DNA of 64,000 nt from Eriocheir sinensis (Eukaryota > Arthropoda > Malacostraca > Decapoda > Varunidae). Positions 36,654 through 47,915 of the stretch are shown piece by piece; position 1 is the stretch's first letter, and each line of letters opens with the position of its first letter. The position numbers were made by a program, and so were the translations under genes. The DNA is taken from positions 1 to 64,000 of the forward strand of contig NW_026110828.1 in assembly GCF_024679095.1 (NCBI RefSeq), written 5' to 3'. The notes below the pieces were generated by a model. That model saw only the letters and a program-made list of their open reading frames with translations, made no database searches and was not told where the DNA came from.

Positions 36654-37134
36654 TGGTGCGTGTCCGAAGCAGCAGTAGCGGCGGCGGCGGTGGTGGAGGC
36701 GGCGATGGTGGAGTCTCATCCTTGGTTTTAAATATTAAGAGCGTCTCCTTGACTCCTCCCCCCCCTCCCCGACACGGCCCCGAGAGCTCTTGATGAATAA
36801 ATATGAGGTGGGAATAGGTTCTCTTAGGGACGCCGAGCCCGGGTCAGTCCACTTGGTCCTGGCGGGGGAGTCCTGGTCGGGGCCATTCGGGAGGGGAAGT
36901 GAGTCGCTGTCCACCATTTCACGCAAGGTCGAAAGTCCCGGTACAACCCTTCGCCAGAGAGTCCGTCCGGCTTAACACTGTCCTCCCCCTGTTCATTGTT
37001 ACAACCTTTCGCGTTTTCTCGTCCACTCGGCTTGAAATGATGAGAACTACAACGCGTGAGTGATTGCTAATTCCGTTTGTCTTCTCGTTGCTCTCTATCT
37101 CTTTCTCTCTCTCACCTGGGCTCGAACGCAGGTA

Positions 37135-37332
37135 CAGTCGGCAAATAAAGTATCGGAACACTCAATGGTCGACTGAATAGACTTTGAGCGAAACCTTTAG
37201 ACATGGTGTTGTGTTGGTTAGGTGGTAGACTCGACCCACTGTTACCTACCAACACAAAACCATGTCTATAGGCTTCGGGGAAATTCTGTTCAATCGACCC
37301 AACAAAGGTGTCGATACTTTTTTTACCGACTG
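37135..37332. mobile_element. Palindromic MITE with TA target duplication (Tc1/mariner-like)
   Basis: 198 bp bounded by TA (37133-37134 and 37333-37334). It opens CAGTCGGCAAATAAAGTATC and closes with the reverse complement of CAGTCGGTAAAAAAAGTATC. Complementarity continues inward through ATAGACATGG / TTAGACATGG and TGTGTTGGT, so nearly the whole element can fold on itself. It has no coding capacity. TA duplication and CAGT ends fit the Tc1/mariner superfamily. Confidence 0.85.
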
Positions 37333-37879
37333 TACATTTGTTTACTCATCATTTTTTCGCTTCATTAATCCATCACGCCCAGAGCCGATCAGGTAAAGGT
37401 ATTCTAATGGACTTTTATAATACATGACCGGACACTAATTTCCCTGATCTATATTAACAGGCGGGTGGTAATTATAATGAGCTCAGGACTTAATCAACGA
37501 ATCTCTCGGTGAAACGTCATTCGCTAAGCAGATTTCGAAAGGTGATCAGGTAAGAGGCTAACAGAGAGTGAGAATGAGTGAGAGGGAGCATGGGGGAGAA
37601 GGAGGGGAGAAGGGGGGATAAGGGGGGGGAGAAGAGGGGAGATGTGAGGTATATTTCTTTATATCTGGACAATCGAGTGCCCTTTCTTCCCATTCCCTTT
37701 ATTGTGTTGAGAAAGGGGAGATGGGAGAAAGGGGAAAGGGTGCAGGGGAAGCAGTGAGGGTAGAAAAGATGGAGACGCGAGAAGATAGGGAAGATGATAG
37801 GAAGGTAAGGGAGGGGAAGAGGTTGATGAGGGAAGGAGGAGGAGGAAAGACAGTGTAGACGTGACAAGGGAGAGATGAT

Positions 37880-38300
37880 AATGGGAGGGGAAGAGGTAGA
37901 TGATCGGTGGCGGTGGGATGGGTAATAAGAGGGAGGGGAAGGGAGGGGAGTGTTAGGGAAGAGGTAGATGATGGGAGGAGGGGGAAGGGAAGAAGAGGGA
38001 TGGAGAGGGACGGGAGTGTGAGGGAGGAGGTAGATGATAGGAGGAGGAAGGGGAAGAAGAGGAAGGGGAAGGGAGGAGGTAGATGATAGGAGAAGGAAGG
38101 GGAAGAAGAGGTAGGGGAAGGGTGGAGTTTGATGACAGGAGAAGGAAAGGGAAGAAGAGGAAGGGAATGGGAGGAGGTAGATGATAGGAGGAGGAAGGGA
38201 AAGGGAGGAGGTAGATGACAGGAGAAGGAAGGGGAAGAAGAGGAAGGGGAAGGGAGGAGGTAGATGATAGGAGGAAGAAGGGGAAGAAGAGGGCGAGGAG
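37880..38300 (+). repeat. Purine-rich tandem repeat with AGGTAGATGATAGGAG
   Basis: AGGTAGATGATAGGAGGAGG then AAGGGGAAGAAGAGGAAG recurs at irregular 45-65 bp spacing, about eight times. Confidence 0.75.
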
Positions 38301-38339
38301 GTGATAACTAAACCTATCCTCACCAATACCAACAATGAC

Positions 38340-38734
38340 AATAAAAATGGCAATAATCAACAACAACAAGAACAGTGACGATGAAGGGAGGTCAATAATA
38401 GAAAGATGATAATGGTAGCGATCAGAAGAGGTCAGTCTAGAACCGCAGACTCAAGGGAACAGACCACAGACCGCTTAGACGACACACCTGGCCCGGGTCT
38501 AATTAAGGTCCATTTGGGTTACCTGTATAATGGTCTCAAGATTGACTTAACGTTTAAAGCTCGTTCACCTTCGTTCTAATTCCTCGTTCAGCCTTTTTCC
38601 TTCGTTCAACAGTACGAATTCACAAGATCAACAGCTTAACTATAATACAACGTCTCATTAACACTATCATCTGCAAAATATGACGGACTACATCATTATA
38701 AATTAGCTAACATAAGAACAACAGTTGACTTGAC

Positions 38735-38776
<42 letters not shown>

Positions 38777-39460
38777 TCTTCGGCCAATCACGACGCGAGT
38801 TTAACATCGTAATTACGTCACCGGCTTAGGTTTTAATGACGTCACAAGTTCGCTTTTTTCAGCCTTACAAGAATCACCGGTTTTGTGTTTTTGGCTCACC
38901 AATTAACGTCGAACTAAAGAACAATGGACTACTTAAGGAGTAAACAGTATCATCGTCATCATCCTCTCTCGTTCCCTCTCTCCAACGGGATCACAAACAC
39001 GAACACAACATAAACAAACACTTCCACCAATCGCGCCAATTCTGTTTCTCGTCTTCTGGATCTGTTGTTTCTTTGATGCCCGACTCAAGAACAGGTCAAA
39101 AACGCGTTCCCTCAATCACATACACGTACAGAACATGAATGAAACAGACAACGGACAGGAGCCTCCACACGCAATTTCCACACAATTATGAAGCAAGACA
39201 AAAATATTAACGATTGTGTAAACAGGGAAAAAACAAAACATGACAAGACATAACCCCCCAAAAAAAAAAAAAAAAAAAAAAAAAAGCGCATTGAAATTAA
39301 AGTTAAGAGACACAAAATTCCAGGAGTAAAAGAAACACTGAATTTGAATTAGTAAAAAAACAAAAAACAAAAACAAAAAAAAAAAAGCAATTGGAGAGCG
39401 TATGCAAAATGAGTCAAATTGTGAAATCAAAGGACAAATGACCCAATTATCTTCAGGTAA
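38340..39460. other. Intergenic: mostly unique sequence
   Basis: Contains (AAT)n 38739-38776, the CCAAT/CRE cluster, and A-runs at 39257-39283 and near 39360-39385. No coding region recognised. Confidence 0.6.
38784..38844 (+). promoter_or_regulatory. CCAAT box with two CRE-like sites
   Basis: GGCCAATCA (CCAAT at 38784-38788), TTACGTCA at 38813-38820 and TGACGTCA at 38837-38844 lie in 61 bp of complex sequence next to an (AAT)n tract. Further CCAAT motifs follow near 39035-39047. Similar in make-up to the cluster at 41992. Confidence 0.35.
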
Positions 39461-39464
39461 ACAA

Positions 39465-39981
39465 GAGGAAAGGGGGGAGGGAGAGGAGGGGGAGGAGGAG
39501 GAGGAGGGAAAGGTAGGAGCGAGGGGAAGAGAAGAGGGTGGAGGAAGAGGAGGAGGAGGACATGGAAGGGGGGAAGATAGGGGTATGAGAGATGGAAGAA
39601 GGGTGGAGGAAGAGGAAGAGGAGGAAGGAGAGAAGGGGGAATGAAGGAAGGAGTGAATGAGGAGGAGGAGGAGGAGGAGGATAAAGGGAGAACAGACGTA
39701 ACAAAGAGGAGGAGGAGGAGTGAAAGGAGGAGGAGGAGGAGGAGGAGGAGGAAACAAGGAGGGGCTGGGGCGGTGGGGGAAGGGAGGGGGGGGGGGGTCA
39801 CGCCTTTCATTTTAACTCATAATGGAAAACGCAAGTGGGCTAACTCAGGCTTGTGGTCTCATCCATAAACAGAGACTGGACGAGATACAGCGAGTGAGTG
39901 CGTGGGAGAGAAAGAGAGAGAGAGAGAGGGAGAGGAAGTGAGATGACCTGTTGTATTCTCTTTCTCTCGTTCATTTCACTA

Positions 39982-40027
<46 letters not shown>

Positions 40028-40790
40028 CATAGTGGCAGTAGCATGACTTAAGGAAACTCATATATAAATCATCTCCTCTTCCTCTTGTCCTCTCCCCTCT
40101 TCTTCCTCTTCTTCTTCCTCCTCCTCGTACAATTATACCATTATTTCCTTCACTCTTCACAACCGAAATATTGAAGGCATTTTGATCTCCGCCTGATGAC
40201 TATCCTTTTGAGGGAGGCATAATTTCTCTCTTCCTGGGAGAGGGAGAGAAAGGAGAGAGGGAGGGAGGGAGGAAAGCGGGGTGGAAGAGGAGGATGAGTA
40301 GGAGAAAGTTGGGATGGGAGGGGAAGAAAGGAAAGGAAGGGTTGGTGGGGTGGAGTGAGGGAGGAAAGAAGGGAGGAAAGAAAGGTATATAGGGAGGAAA
40401 GAAGGAAGGAAAGAAAGGTATATGGGGAGGAAAGAAAGGAGGAAAGAAAGGTATACAGGGAGGAAAGAAAGCTATAGAAAGGAAGAAAAGTTAAGAAGAG
40501 AAAGGAAGATGGTGAAAGAGGAAGAGAAAGGAGGAAAACCGAGAAAAGAAGAGAAAATGAAGAAGGGGAAGAAGAGAAAGGGAAAGATGAGGAAGGAGTA
40601 GAGAAAGAAAAAGAGTGATAAAAGAAACGAGGCAGGAGAGAGAAAGGGTGAGAGAGGAGAAGGAGGAAGGAGTAGAGAAAGAAAAAGAGACGGGAGAGAG
40701 AAAGGGTGAAGGAAGGGAGGGGTGGAGGAAAGGAGGAAAGGCTGAAAGGAGGAAAAAAAAGAAAGAGCTCTGATTGTTATAGATAAATGC
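39465..40790 (+). repeat. Purine blocks around a (CT)n
   Basis: GGA/GA-rich 39465-39800, (CT)n 39983-40024, then purine block 40230-40770 with repeated GGAGGAAAGAAAGGTATA units near 40380-40470. Confidence 0.85.
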
Positions 40791-40882
40791 CAAAGCTATA
40801 ATAGAGGAGAGCGGATAATTGCGTCCTTCCTTTCATTTTCCTGTCATTTATATGTATTTTTATTCCTGCGCTCCTTCCTGCG

Positions 40883-40914
<32 letters not shown>

Positions 40915-40999
40915 ACACACACACACATCACCCTTGGTACATATGTATTAAAAAAAAAAACACAGATGAAGAAAGAAAGATGAGGAGAGAGAAACCTAA

Positions 41000-41041
<42 letters not shown>

Positions 41042-41990
41042 ATTAGTATACATATCTATTAAAAAAAACACATATGAAGAAAGATGAGGAGAGAGAAACC
41101 AACCCACTCACACACACACACACACCGGAAGGACAAGAGAGGGTGGGGGTGGGGGTAGGGGGTGGGGGGGGGTAGATCGGTCCTCGCAATCATCATTACA
41201 AGTCAGATGGAAAAAAACTGAACAAAGAGGAACAAATCGTTTGGCGATGAAGAACATTCGAAATATCACTCACGAACGCACACAATACCTCCCCCTCCTC
41301 CTCTCTTTCCTCCACCTGTCTGTAAGGAGGGGTGGAGGGGTCAGGGAGTGAATGGAGGAGGTTCGCTACATTACCCAAATCGATTCCTGGATGTTTAATA
41401 ATTGTGATCCGTAACTCTTCTTATATCGATTCTTTTTTCCTTTCTCTCTTTTTTCTTTTACTCCTGTTTTTTGTTTTGTTTTTATTTTTCTCCCTTTTGT
41501 GTTTAAATTACAGGCTTGTTTTTCTTTTTTGGGGTATGTCTGTTGTTTGCTTTTGTTTTGTTTTATTTCTCTCGTTTGTGTTTGAATTCCAGGCTTGTTT
41601 TTTTTATGGGTATGTCTGTTTTTGTTTTTGTTTTGTGTCTTTTTTTTCGTTCCCTACCCGTGAATGCATTTGTTTGTTTGTTTGTTTATTTACCGTACCC
41701 GCGATGTGATTTTTTTTGTGATTGTTTGTTTCCACTATTTGTTTTTTTACCGAGAAGACAGAATGGTCGTGATTGGTCTAAGTTTTTTTTTCTCTCAAGT
41801 TAAAGTTTTCTCTCTCTCAGGTAATGGTTGATACTCTGAGTCTCTCTCTCTAACTCTCCTTAAACCTACAATTCTCTCACTTTCATTCTTCCTTTCTTTC
41901 TTTCTTTCTTTTACTCGTTCTTTCTTTCTCTCCTTAACAACTACACCAATTGCTTCGTTTCCACTTGTTTCTGTCAACCACAACACACCA
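40883..41990. other. Microsatellites and T-rich sequence downstream of cut
   Basis: (AC)n 40883-40927 and 41002-41039, in a duplicated segment of about 120 bp (AACACAxATGAAGAAAGA near 40960 and 41068); G-rich 41145-41172. At 41480-41645 a TTTGTGTTTxAATTxCAGGCTTGTTTTT module is present twice. Confidence 0.7.
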
Positions 41991-41991
41991 G

Positions 41992-42086
41992 CCAATCATC
42001 TTGCACTTCCCCCTCGAGCTCAGCCAATCACACCACAGGTTCTCTCTTTCAGCAGCCAATGGGGAGGCGAGCAGTGTATGACGTCA
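41992..42086 (+). promoter_or_regulatory. Three evenly spaced CCAAT boxes followed by a consensus CRE
   Basis: GCCAAT occurs with its CCAAT at 41992, 42024 and 42056, each exactly 32 bp apart and in the same orientation (CAGCCAATC, CAGCCAATC, CAGCCAATG). TGACGTCA follows at 42079-42086. A fourth CCAAT is at 41946. The array resembles NF-Y plus CREB/ATF promoters. No ORF of quality follows on either strand, so the transcript, if any, is unknown. Function is inferred. Confidence 0.5.
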
Positions 42087-42459
42087 TCACTAATGTTCCT
42101 TCGTTGCGTTGGTTGGTCATTCATGTGTAGCCGGTCGCGTCAGGCTTGCGAACTTAATGAATTCTTGCGTTTCTTTATGGGGTTGCTTGTTCAAGGCTTA
42201 ATATTTATACAAGTAGTTTTTTTTTCCTTAGGTTAACATCATATTTTCTTTGTCAAACTTAATATGCTTTCTTTTTTAGGCTCAGGCGAAGCGAAGGCCT
42301 GTTTTGTAAGGTCAAGCTCATGTTTGTATTCATGGAACTTGATCGCTTTCTATTTCCTAGGTCATCCGCTTGTCCTTTCTGTCAGGTAAGGTCACCAACG
42401 TATTCATGTACCTTGACACTCTTTGCTTTCTTTAGAGCCGCGCGCGAGGCTTCAGCTAA

Positions 42460-43136
42460 CACACACAGGCCTGTTCAGTAAGGTCGAACGTTGTATTTCC
42501 TTCACGGGTCGTTAATTAGGACTCTTGAAGCGCTCGCGTTCACCTGGATGGCGGCGGCGGCGGCGGCGGCCAGGTGAGGGCGTGGGACTAGCGCGCGCCG
42601 CCCCGGCCGTCCCTCACGCCCCAGCCACGGCGGGACGACGCGCCCCGCGGGGCCGTCCAGTGCTGGGTTCACTGGGGTGCCTCCGAGGTGCCGCGTCTGC
42701 TACACCTGGCGGGGAGGTCACCTGGGCCGCGGTTCACGGGCAAAGCTCGGCGACTCTCGTGTCTGTTTGTTGGGCTTCGCCTCGCGGTGCGGCGGCGGCG
42801 CCGGGCCCGGGGCGGTGCGGCGGCCTGGCGTTCTCAACACCTGGCGTCACTAGCCTACGGGAGCTCCATACAAAAGAAAACGGGACGAGGGAAAATGTTA
42901 TGTACAAACCTTTCGACAAGTTAACAAGTAAAATACACGAACATTTCATAGTAAAATAACAGAGGTTGACGTCTGCAGGACTTATGACTTGAGAGTCTAA
43001 ATTGTGATTTATAGGCCCACAACGTGCCTACGAGAGATTCCGGGAGGGCGTCCGCCGCCGCCGCCCCTGGCCGCCGCCACGACCGACGCGTCACAAACTC
43101 CGGCATCAAAGCGTCTCCGTTAGGCCGACACTAACA
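42460..43136 (-). other. Probable start of cut 3' UTR
   Basis: GC-rich complex sequence directly after the cut stop codon, including a (GCG/CGC)n run near 42549-42571. The nearest canonical AATAAA on the minus strand that I saw is at 41690-41685; a variant TATAAA lies near 43010. The true cleavage site is not determined. Plus-strand open frames here (from 42525) are antisense GC-rich shadows. Confidence 0.5.
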
Positions 43137-44411
43137 TCACGCCTCTTCCTCCTCCTCGCCCTCGCCCTCCTCGGCAGGGGGGGCGTCGGGCCCCGGCGCG
43201 GCTCCCTCCTGGGGGGCCGCGGCCTCCTCCTCCTGCAGGGGGCCGGACTCCCCCTCGGCGGGGTCGGGGCGGGGGGGCGGGGAGGGCATGGAGGAGGCGG
43301 GCTGCTGCGGCTCCTCCTCGGGCTCCTCCTCCTGCTCCTCCTTGAGGGAGCGCGCGCGCGCCTCCTCGACGGGCGTGGGTTCGATGCGCACCGTCTCCTG
43401 CTGGTCCCGCTGGTCGCGCGGGCGGTAGTCGTCCGTCTGCATGACGCACACGCCGTTGATGATCACCTCGCGCTCCTTACCGTCGCCCGACGCCCACGAG
43501 GGGTTCACCCACTGCGGGGCGGCGGGCTTGCGGCGCGAGGAGGAGCGCGCCACGGGGGAGGGGGCGCCGCGCCCATCGCGGTCCTCGCCTTCCCCCTCGG
43601 AGCGGCCGCCGCCGGGGCTCATGGCGCCGGACATGTTGGAGTCGTCGTCGCCGAGGGATGTGTCGTCGTAGTCGTTCTCGGACTTCATGGACAGGTCGAG
43701 GCCGCTGCCCAGGTCACGGTCGAGGGCGTGGCCGGTCAGGCCGTGCGGCCCCAGCTGCGGGAAGTGCGGGAACAGGCTGGGCGGCAGGCCGTGGCCCAGG
43801 CCGGGCAGGGTGGGCGGCAGGCCCTTCTCCTTCCTCACTTCCATTATCCGCTGGGACAGCAGGATACGGAAGTTGAGGGGGTCGAAGGGGGCGCCCTGGG
43901 CCTGGCCGGGGGGCGGCTGCGGGGGCTCGCGGGAGGGGGAGCTGCTGCCGCCGGGGCTGCCGGGGTGCTGCTTGAGGCGCATGCGGTGGTTGTGGAACCA
44001 GTTGGTGATGGTGCGGGTGGACAGCTGCAGCTCCTGGGCCAGGAACTCGATGTTGGCCAGGTTGGGGTAGGGGTCCAGGGCGAAGGCCAGCTTGAGGGCC
44101 TCCTTCTGCTCCTCGGAGAAGAGCACGCGCTGCTTCTTGGAGGTGCCGCCCGGCGACGGGGCCTGGAACACGTCCTGCGAGTCCTGCGACACCTCGGCCG
44201 TGGGGTCCAGGGCGCGCCGCCGCTTGTTGGCCTCCCGCCGCTCGTTCTTCATGTGCTGCAGCTTCTCCACGTTGCGCGGATCGTTCAGCCACAGCTGCAT
44301 GCGGATGAACGGCTCGCGGCCCTTGATGCTCAGCATGTGCCACGGCTTGGGCTTGCTGAGCAGCTCAGACACGGAGCCCTGCGACAGCCCCAGCACCGCC
44401 TCGCCGAACAG
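43137..44411 (-). CDS. cut: cut terminal exon: rest of CUT repeat 3, homeodomain and C-terminal tail
   Basis: 1275 nt, 424 residues plus TGA at 43139-43137. In partial-protein numbering: CUT repeat 3 continues from L190 (LFGEAV...[18 protein letters not shown]) to about 250, followed by the basic stretch [12 protein letters not shown], a likely nuclear localisation signal. The homeodomain is 280-339. After it come a Ser/Pro block (340-362), a conserved-looking block [20 protein letters not shown] (365-384), LDLSMK (427-432, like a CtBP-binding PxDLS motif without its Pro), an acidic patch ([12 protein letters not shown]), WVNPSW with [19 protein letters not shown] (490-520), and a tail rich in Glu, Pro and Ala to EEEEEA. 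The acceptor is cgtgtcgttgcag. The exon is very GC-rich. Confidence 0.95.
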   Translation of the reverse strand: MFGEAVLGLSQGSVSELLSKPKPWHMLSIKGREPFIRMQLWLNDPRNVEKLQHMKNERREANKRRRALDPTAEVSQDSQDVFQAPSPGGTSKKQRVLFSEEQKEALKLAFALDPYPNLANIEFLAQELQLSTRTITNWFHNHRMRLKQHPGSPGGSSSPSREPPQPPPGQAQGAPFDPLNFRILLSQRIMEVRKEKGLPPTLPGLGHGLPPSLFPHFPQLGPHGLTGHALDRDLGSGLDLSMKSENDYDDTSLGDDDSNMSGAMSPGGGRSEGEGEDRDGRGAPSPVARSSSRRKPAAPQWVNPSWASGDGKEREVIINGVCVMQTDDYRPRDQRDQQETVRIEPTPVEEARARSLKEEQEEEPEEEPQQPASSMPSPPPRPDPAEGESGPLQEEEAAAPQEGAAPGPDAPPAEEGEGEEEEEA

Positions 44412-44445
44412 CTGCAACGACACGAAAGGGGGGTGTTAGCGGGGC

Positions 44446-44484
<39 letters not shown>

Positions 44485-44792
44485 CACAACAAACGCACAC
44501 CAACTCACCTTCTGGCCGATGTTGTTGGCGAGCAGCACCTCCTTGATCTTGGTGGTGATGACCTGTGTGTCGAGGTCCTGCGTGAGGGCCGCCATCTCGT
44601 ACACGGAGGGCGCCACGGGGCCGGGATGGCGCGGGTTGCTCAGTGCGCTCTGCAGGGACAAGACGGGGAACATTACCCTCACTGCAGGACCAAACCCGCC
44701 CGACCACGCACACCCACCCACCTCCTTGCACACCCACCTTACAACCTTACCTTACCACGCACACCTAATCACCTCCCACCCCTTCACCCCCT

Positions 44793-44831
<39 letters not shown>

Positions 44832-45159
44832 ACCCAAGACTCCCTTTACCTCAAGCTCATCAACAAGTTACATTCAATATCACCAAAGAACTCTAGAGGA
44901 GGGGCATAGGACTCTTACCTTTCGCAGGGGGTCGAGCGGGGGCATTCTGGAGTCAAAGGACATCGGGTGTGAGGGGAGAGGCAGGCCGCCGAGGGAGGGG
45001 GGGATCCCGACAGGCGGCAAGGGGGATTCAATGCTCTTTGGGAGGTCAGCGGCGAGCTTCATGTGGTGTGGGGGCTTCCCTGAGCCTGTAGGAGGAAACA
45101 AAGGATGCGTTAGAGGAGTCCTATAGGATGTCTTGTAGGATATTTTTTGAGTGCATGTA

Positions 45160-45220
<61 letters not shown>

Positions 45221-45359
45221 CACAAACTCTCCATTTGTACGAATCATCCCAATTTCACAATTCATTCCTCCTCCTCCTCCTCTTCCTCCTCCTCCTCTCA
45301 CTTCACACTCATCCATATCCATCCCTCCACTTCCTCCACCCACATTACCTCACTCCACA

Positions 45360-45426
<67 letters not shown>

Positions 45427-46541
45427 CGTCAAAGCACAGGACATAAATCTTCATGATAATCTTCTCGGTCTCCCATCAGTCTCGCCTCTCTCTCGCTCAA
45501 TGACAAAATAAAAGCAAAAAAATACAAGAAAGAAATTGGGTCCGGGGAAATCTTATAGTATTGCGATGCTGGTGTTCGCTCTTCACTCACTCACTCACTC
45601 GCCTTTTTACTCAACTCATTTACTCGTTCTAATTTACTTACTCATACGCTTCCTTCTTACTCACATTCACTCACCTTCCTACTCACTCGTTTACTCGTTC
45701 TAACCTACTTACTCATACGCTTCCTCCTTACTCACATTCACTCACCTTCCTACTCACTCGTTTACTCGTTCTAACTTACTTACTCATACGCTTCCTCCTT
45801 ACTCACATTCACTCACTCACTCACTCGCCTTCTAACTCACTCGTTTACTCGTTCTAACTTACTTATACTCTTCCTCCTTACTCACATTCACTCATTCATT
45901 CACTCTTCCTTCTTACTCATTTCCACTTTCTCTTTCATTTACTCACCTCCTTTCTTCCTCATTTAGTTCTATATTTCTTCTACACTTCCTCCTTACTCAC
46001 ATTCAGTCACTCATTCACTCTTCCTTTCTCACGCCTTTCCACTTTCTCTTTCATTTACTCTTCCCATTCACTCGCTTCCTTTCTTCCTTACTATCTCACG
46101 CATTTCCTTGCTTTCTCTCTCATTCACTTCTTAACTCAATTTCTTACTCTATCATTCACTTCCTTACTCACTCACACACTCACAGGTACCTCCTTCTCCC
46201 CCCCTCTCCACCCCTCCCCCACACACACACATGCACTCACACACGCAATCCATCTCATAATCAAACACTGAGACAGGTGACGCAATAGGCGACAAACAGC
46301 TCACGTATACGATAGCTTGCGCAAGAGTAATGATGTAAATAATAATAATAATAATAATATAATAATAATAATAGTAAAAGAAAACACTGACTCTGAAGGG
46401 ATGACTTAGCTTTTTTTTTTCTGTCTTGATGCTTAAAAATATGAACTGTCAGACGTGAATACTTAATGAATTGCGATTGTTATTTTTTGTTTGCTTTAAG
46501 TCCAGTTACAATAATAATAACAATAGTAACGATAGCAGTAA

Positions 46542-46592
<51 letters not shown>

Positions 46593-47867
46593 ACTGGAAT
46601 TCTTTTGCAGTTTACGAGTATCGAGCAATAAATAAATAAGTGAATAAATATACATATGAATAAAAGAATGTATTTGAGAATAGAAAAAAAAATTAGAATA
46701 ATCATAAATCTGCTTTCAAGTTCTGCAAGTTAAGAGGCCGCAGACAACAAAACAAAAATACACAAAAACAAAAACAAAATGACAGAGAAATCACGGCGAA
46801 GCGAACAGTGAGGAAAAAAAGAACCAGAAATAGGAGGAGAAGGAGGAGGAAAATGAGATGTAGGAGGAAAAGGAAGGAAATAAGGGAAGAGGGAGGAAGG
46901 GGAAGAACTTACAATGTGTGTGATGGAAAGATTGGAGGAAAGAAAAGAGGAGATAGAAGGAGAACAAGGAGGAGAAGGAGAATGAGGAGGAGGAAGGGGA
47001 AGGAAATCAGGGAAAGGCATGAAGGAGGAATTTGTAGGTTATGGAAAAAAAGGTTGGAGGAAAAAAAAAAAGGAGGTAGACGGTAGGAAGAGGAAGGAAA
47101 AGGAGAATGAGGAGTAGAAGGAATGGAAAAACACAAAACAAGGAATGGGAGGGAAAGGATTAACGGAGTGCGTGATAGAAGGGCGGGAGTAAAAGAAAGG
47201 AGATGAGCAAAGAGGAACAAAGAGAAGGAGAAAAAAAAGGTAAAAACGAAAAAGAAGGAGGAAGAACAAGGAAAGGAAAACAAGGCGATCAAGGCGAAGG
47301 TGAGGAAGAGAAAAAAAAAAGTAAAAAAACGAAAAGAACAAGAGGAAGAAGGCGAAAGTGAGGAAGAGAAAAAAAAGTAAAAAAAGGAAAGAACAAGAGG
47401 AAGAAGGCGAAAGTGAGGAAGAGAAAAAAAAAGTAAAAAAAGGAAAGAACAAGAGGAGGAAAAACAAGGTAAGGAAAACAAGGAAAACTAAGGCGAAGGT
47501 GAGGAAGAGAAAAAAAGTATAAAAACGAAAAGAAAAAGAGGAGGAAAAACAAGGGCACTAAACAAGGCGACTAAGAATAAGAAAAAAAGGTAAAAAACGA
47601 AAATAACAAGAGCAGAAAGAACAAGGTAAGGAAAACAAGGCGACAAGGCGAAGGTGAGGTACGGGCGAGCAGAGAGAGGCTTACTTGTGTATGGCGGAAG
47701 GGTGGGAGAGCCAGAAGTGGATAGGCCCGGGAATCGCGCCCCAGCACCCCCCAAACCCCCGGGCAGAGGGCAACCACCGACTAAATACACTATGAAACGA
47801 GAAAGCAACAGGGGGATGGTTAACAACACGGCGCCGAGGGAGGAAGACACAGGTTAGAATGACACGG

Positions 47868-47915
<48 letters not shown>

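Larger units (their letters stand above)
34900..37130. other. Complex-sequence island, possible UTR or noncoding exon
   Basis: About 2.2 kb with much less microsatellite than its surroundings: the GC hairpin, the half-site cluster, the 11-bp inverted repeat, an (ATC)n at 36022-36062 and an A-run at 36141-36161. Open frames here are short and have no recognised domain. It could be a distal 3' UTR of cut on the minus strand, a noncoding transcript or an enhancer; the sequence does not decide. Confidence 0.3.

Noticed and set aside
42525..42959. 144-codon GC-rich plus frame (and similar ones at 43658-44546)
   Set aside because: Antisense to the cut terminal exon and 3' UTR; Arg/Gly/Ala-rich shadow of GC-rich coding sequence.
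43714..44343. 209-codon minus frame overlapping the homeodomain exon
   Set aside because: Out-of-frame shadow of the cut terminal exon.
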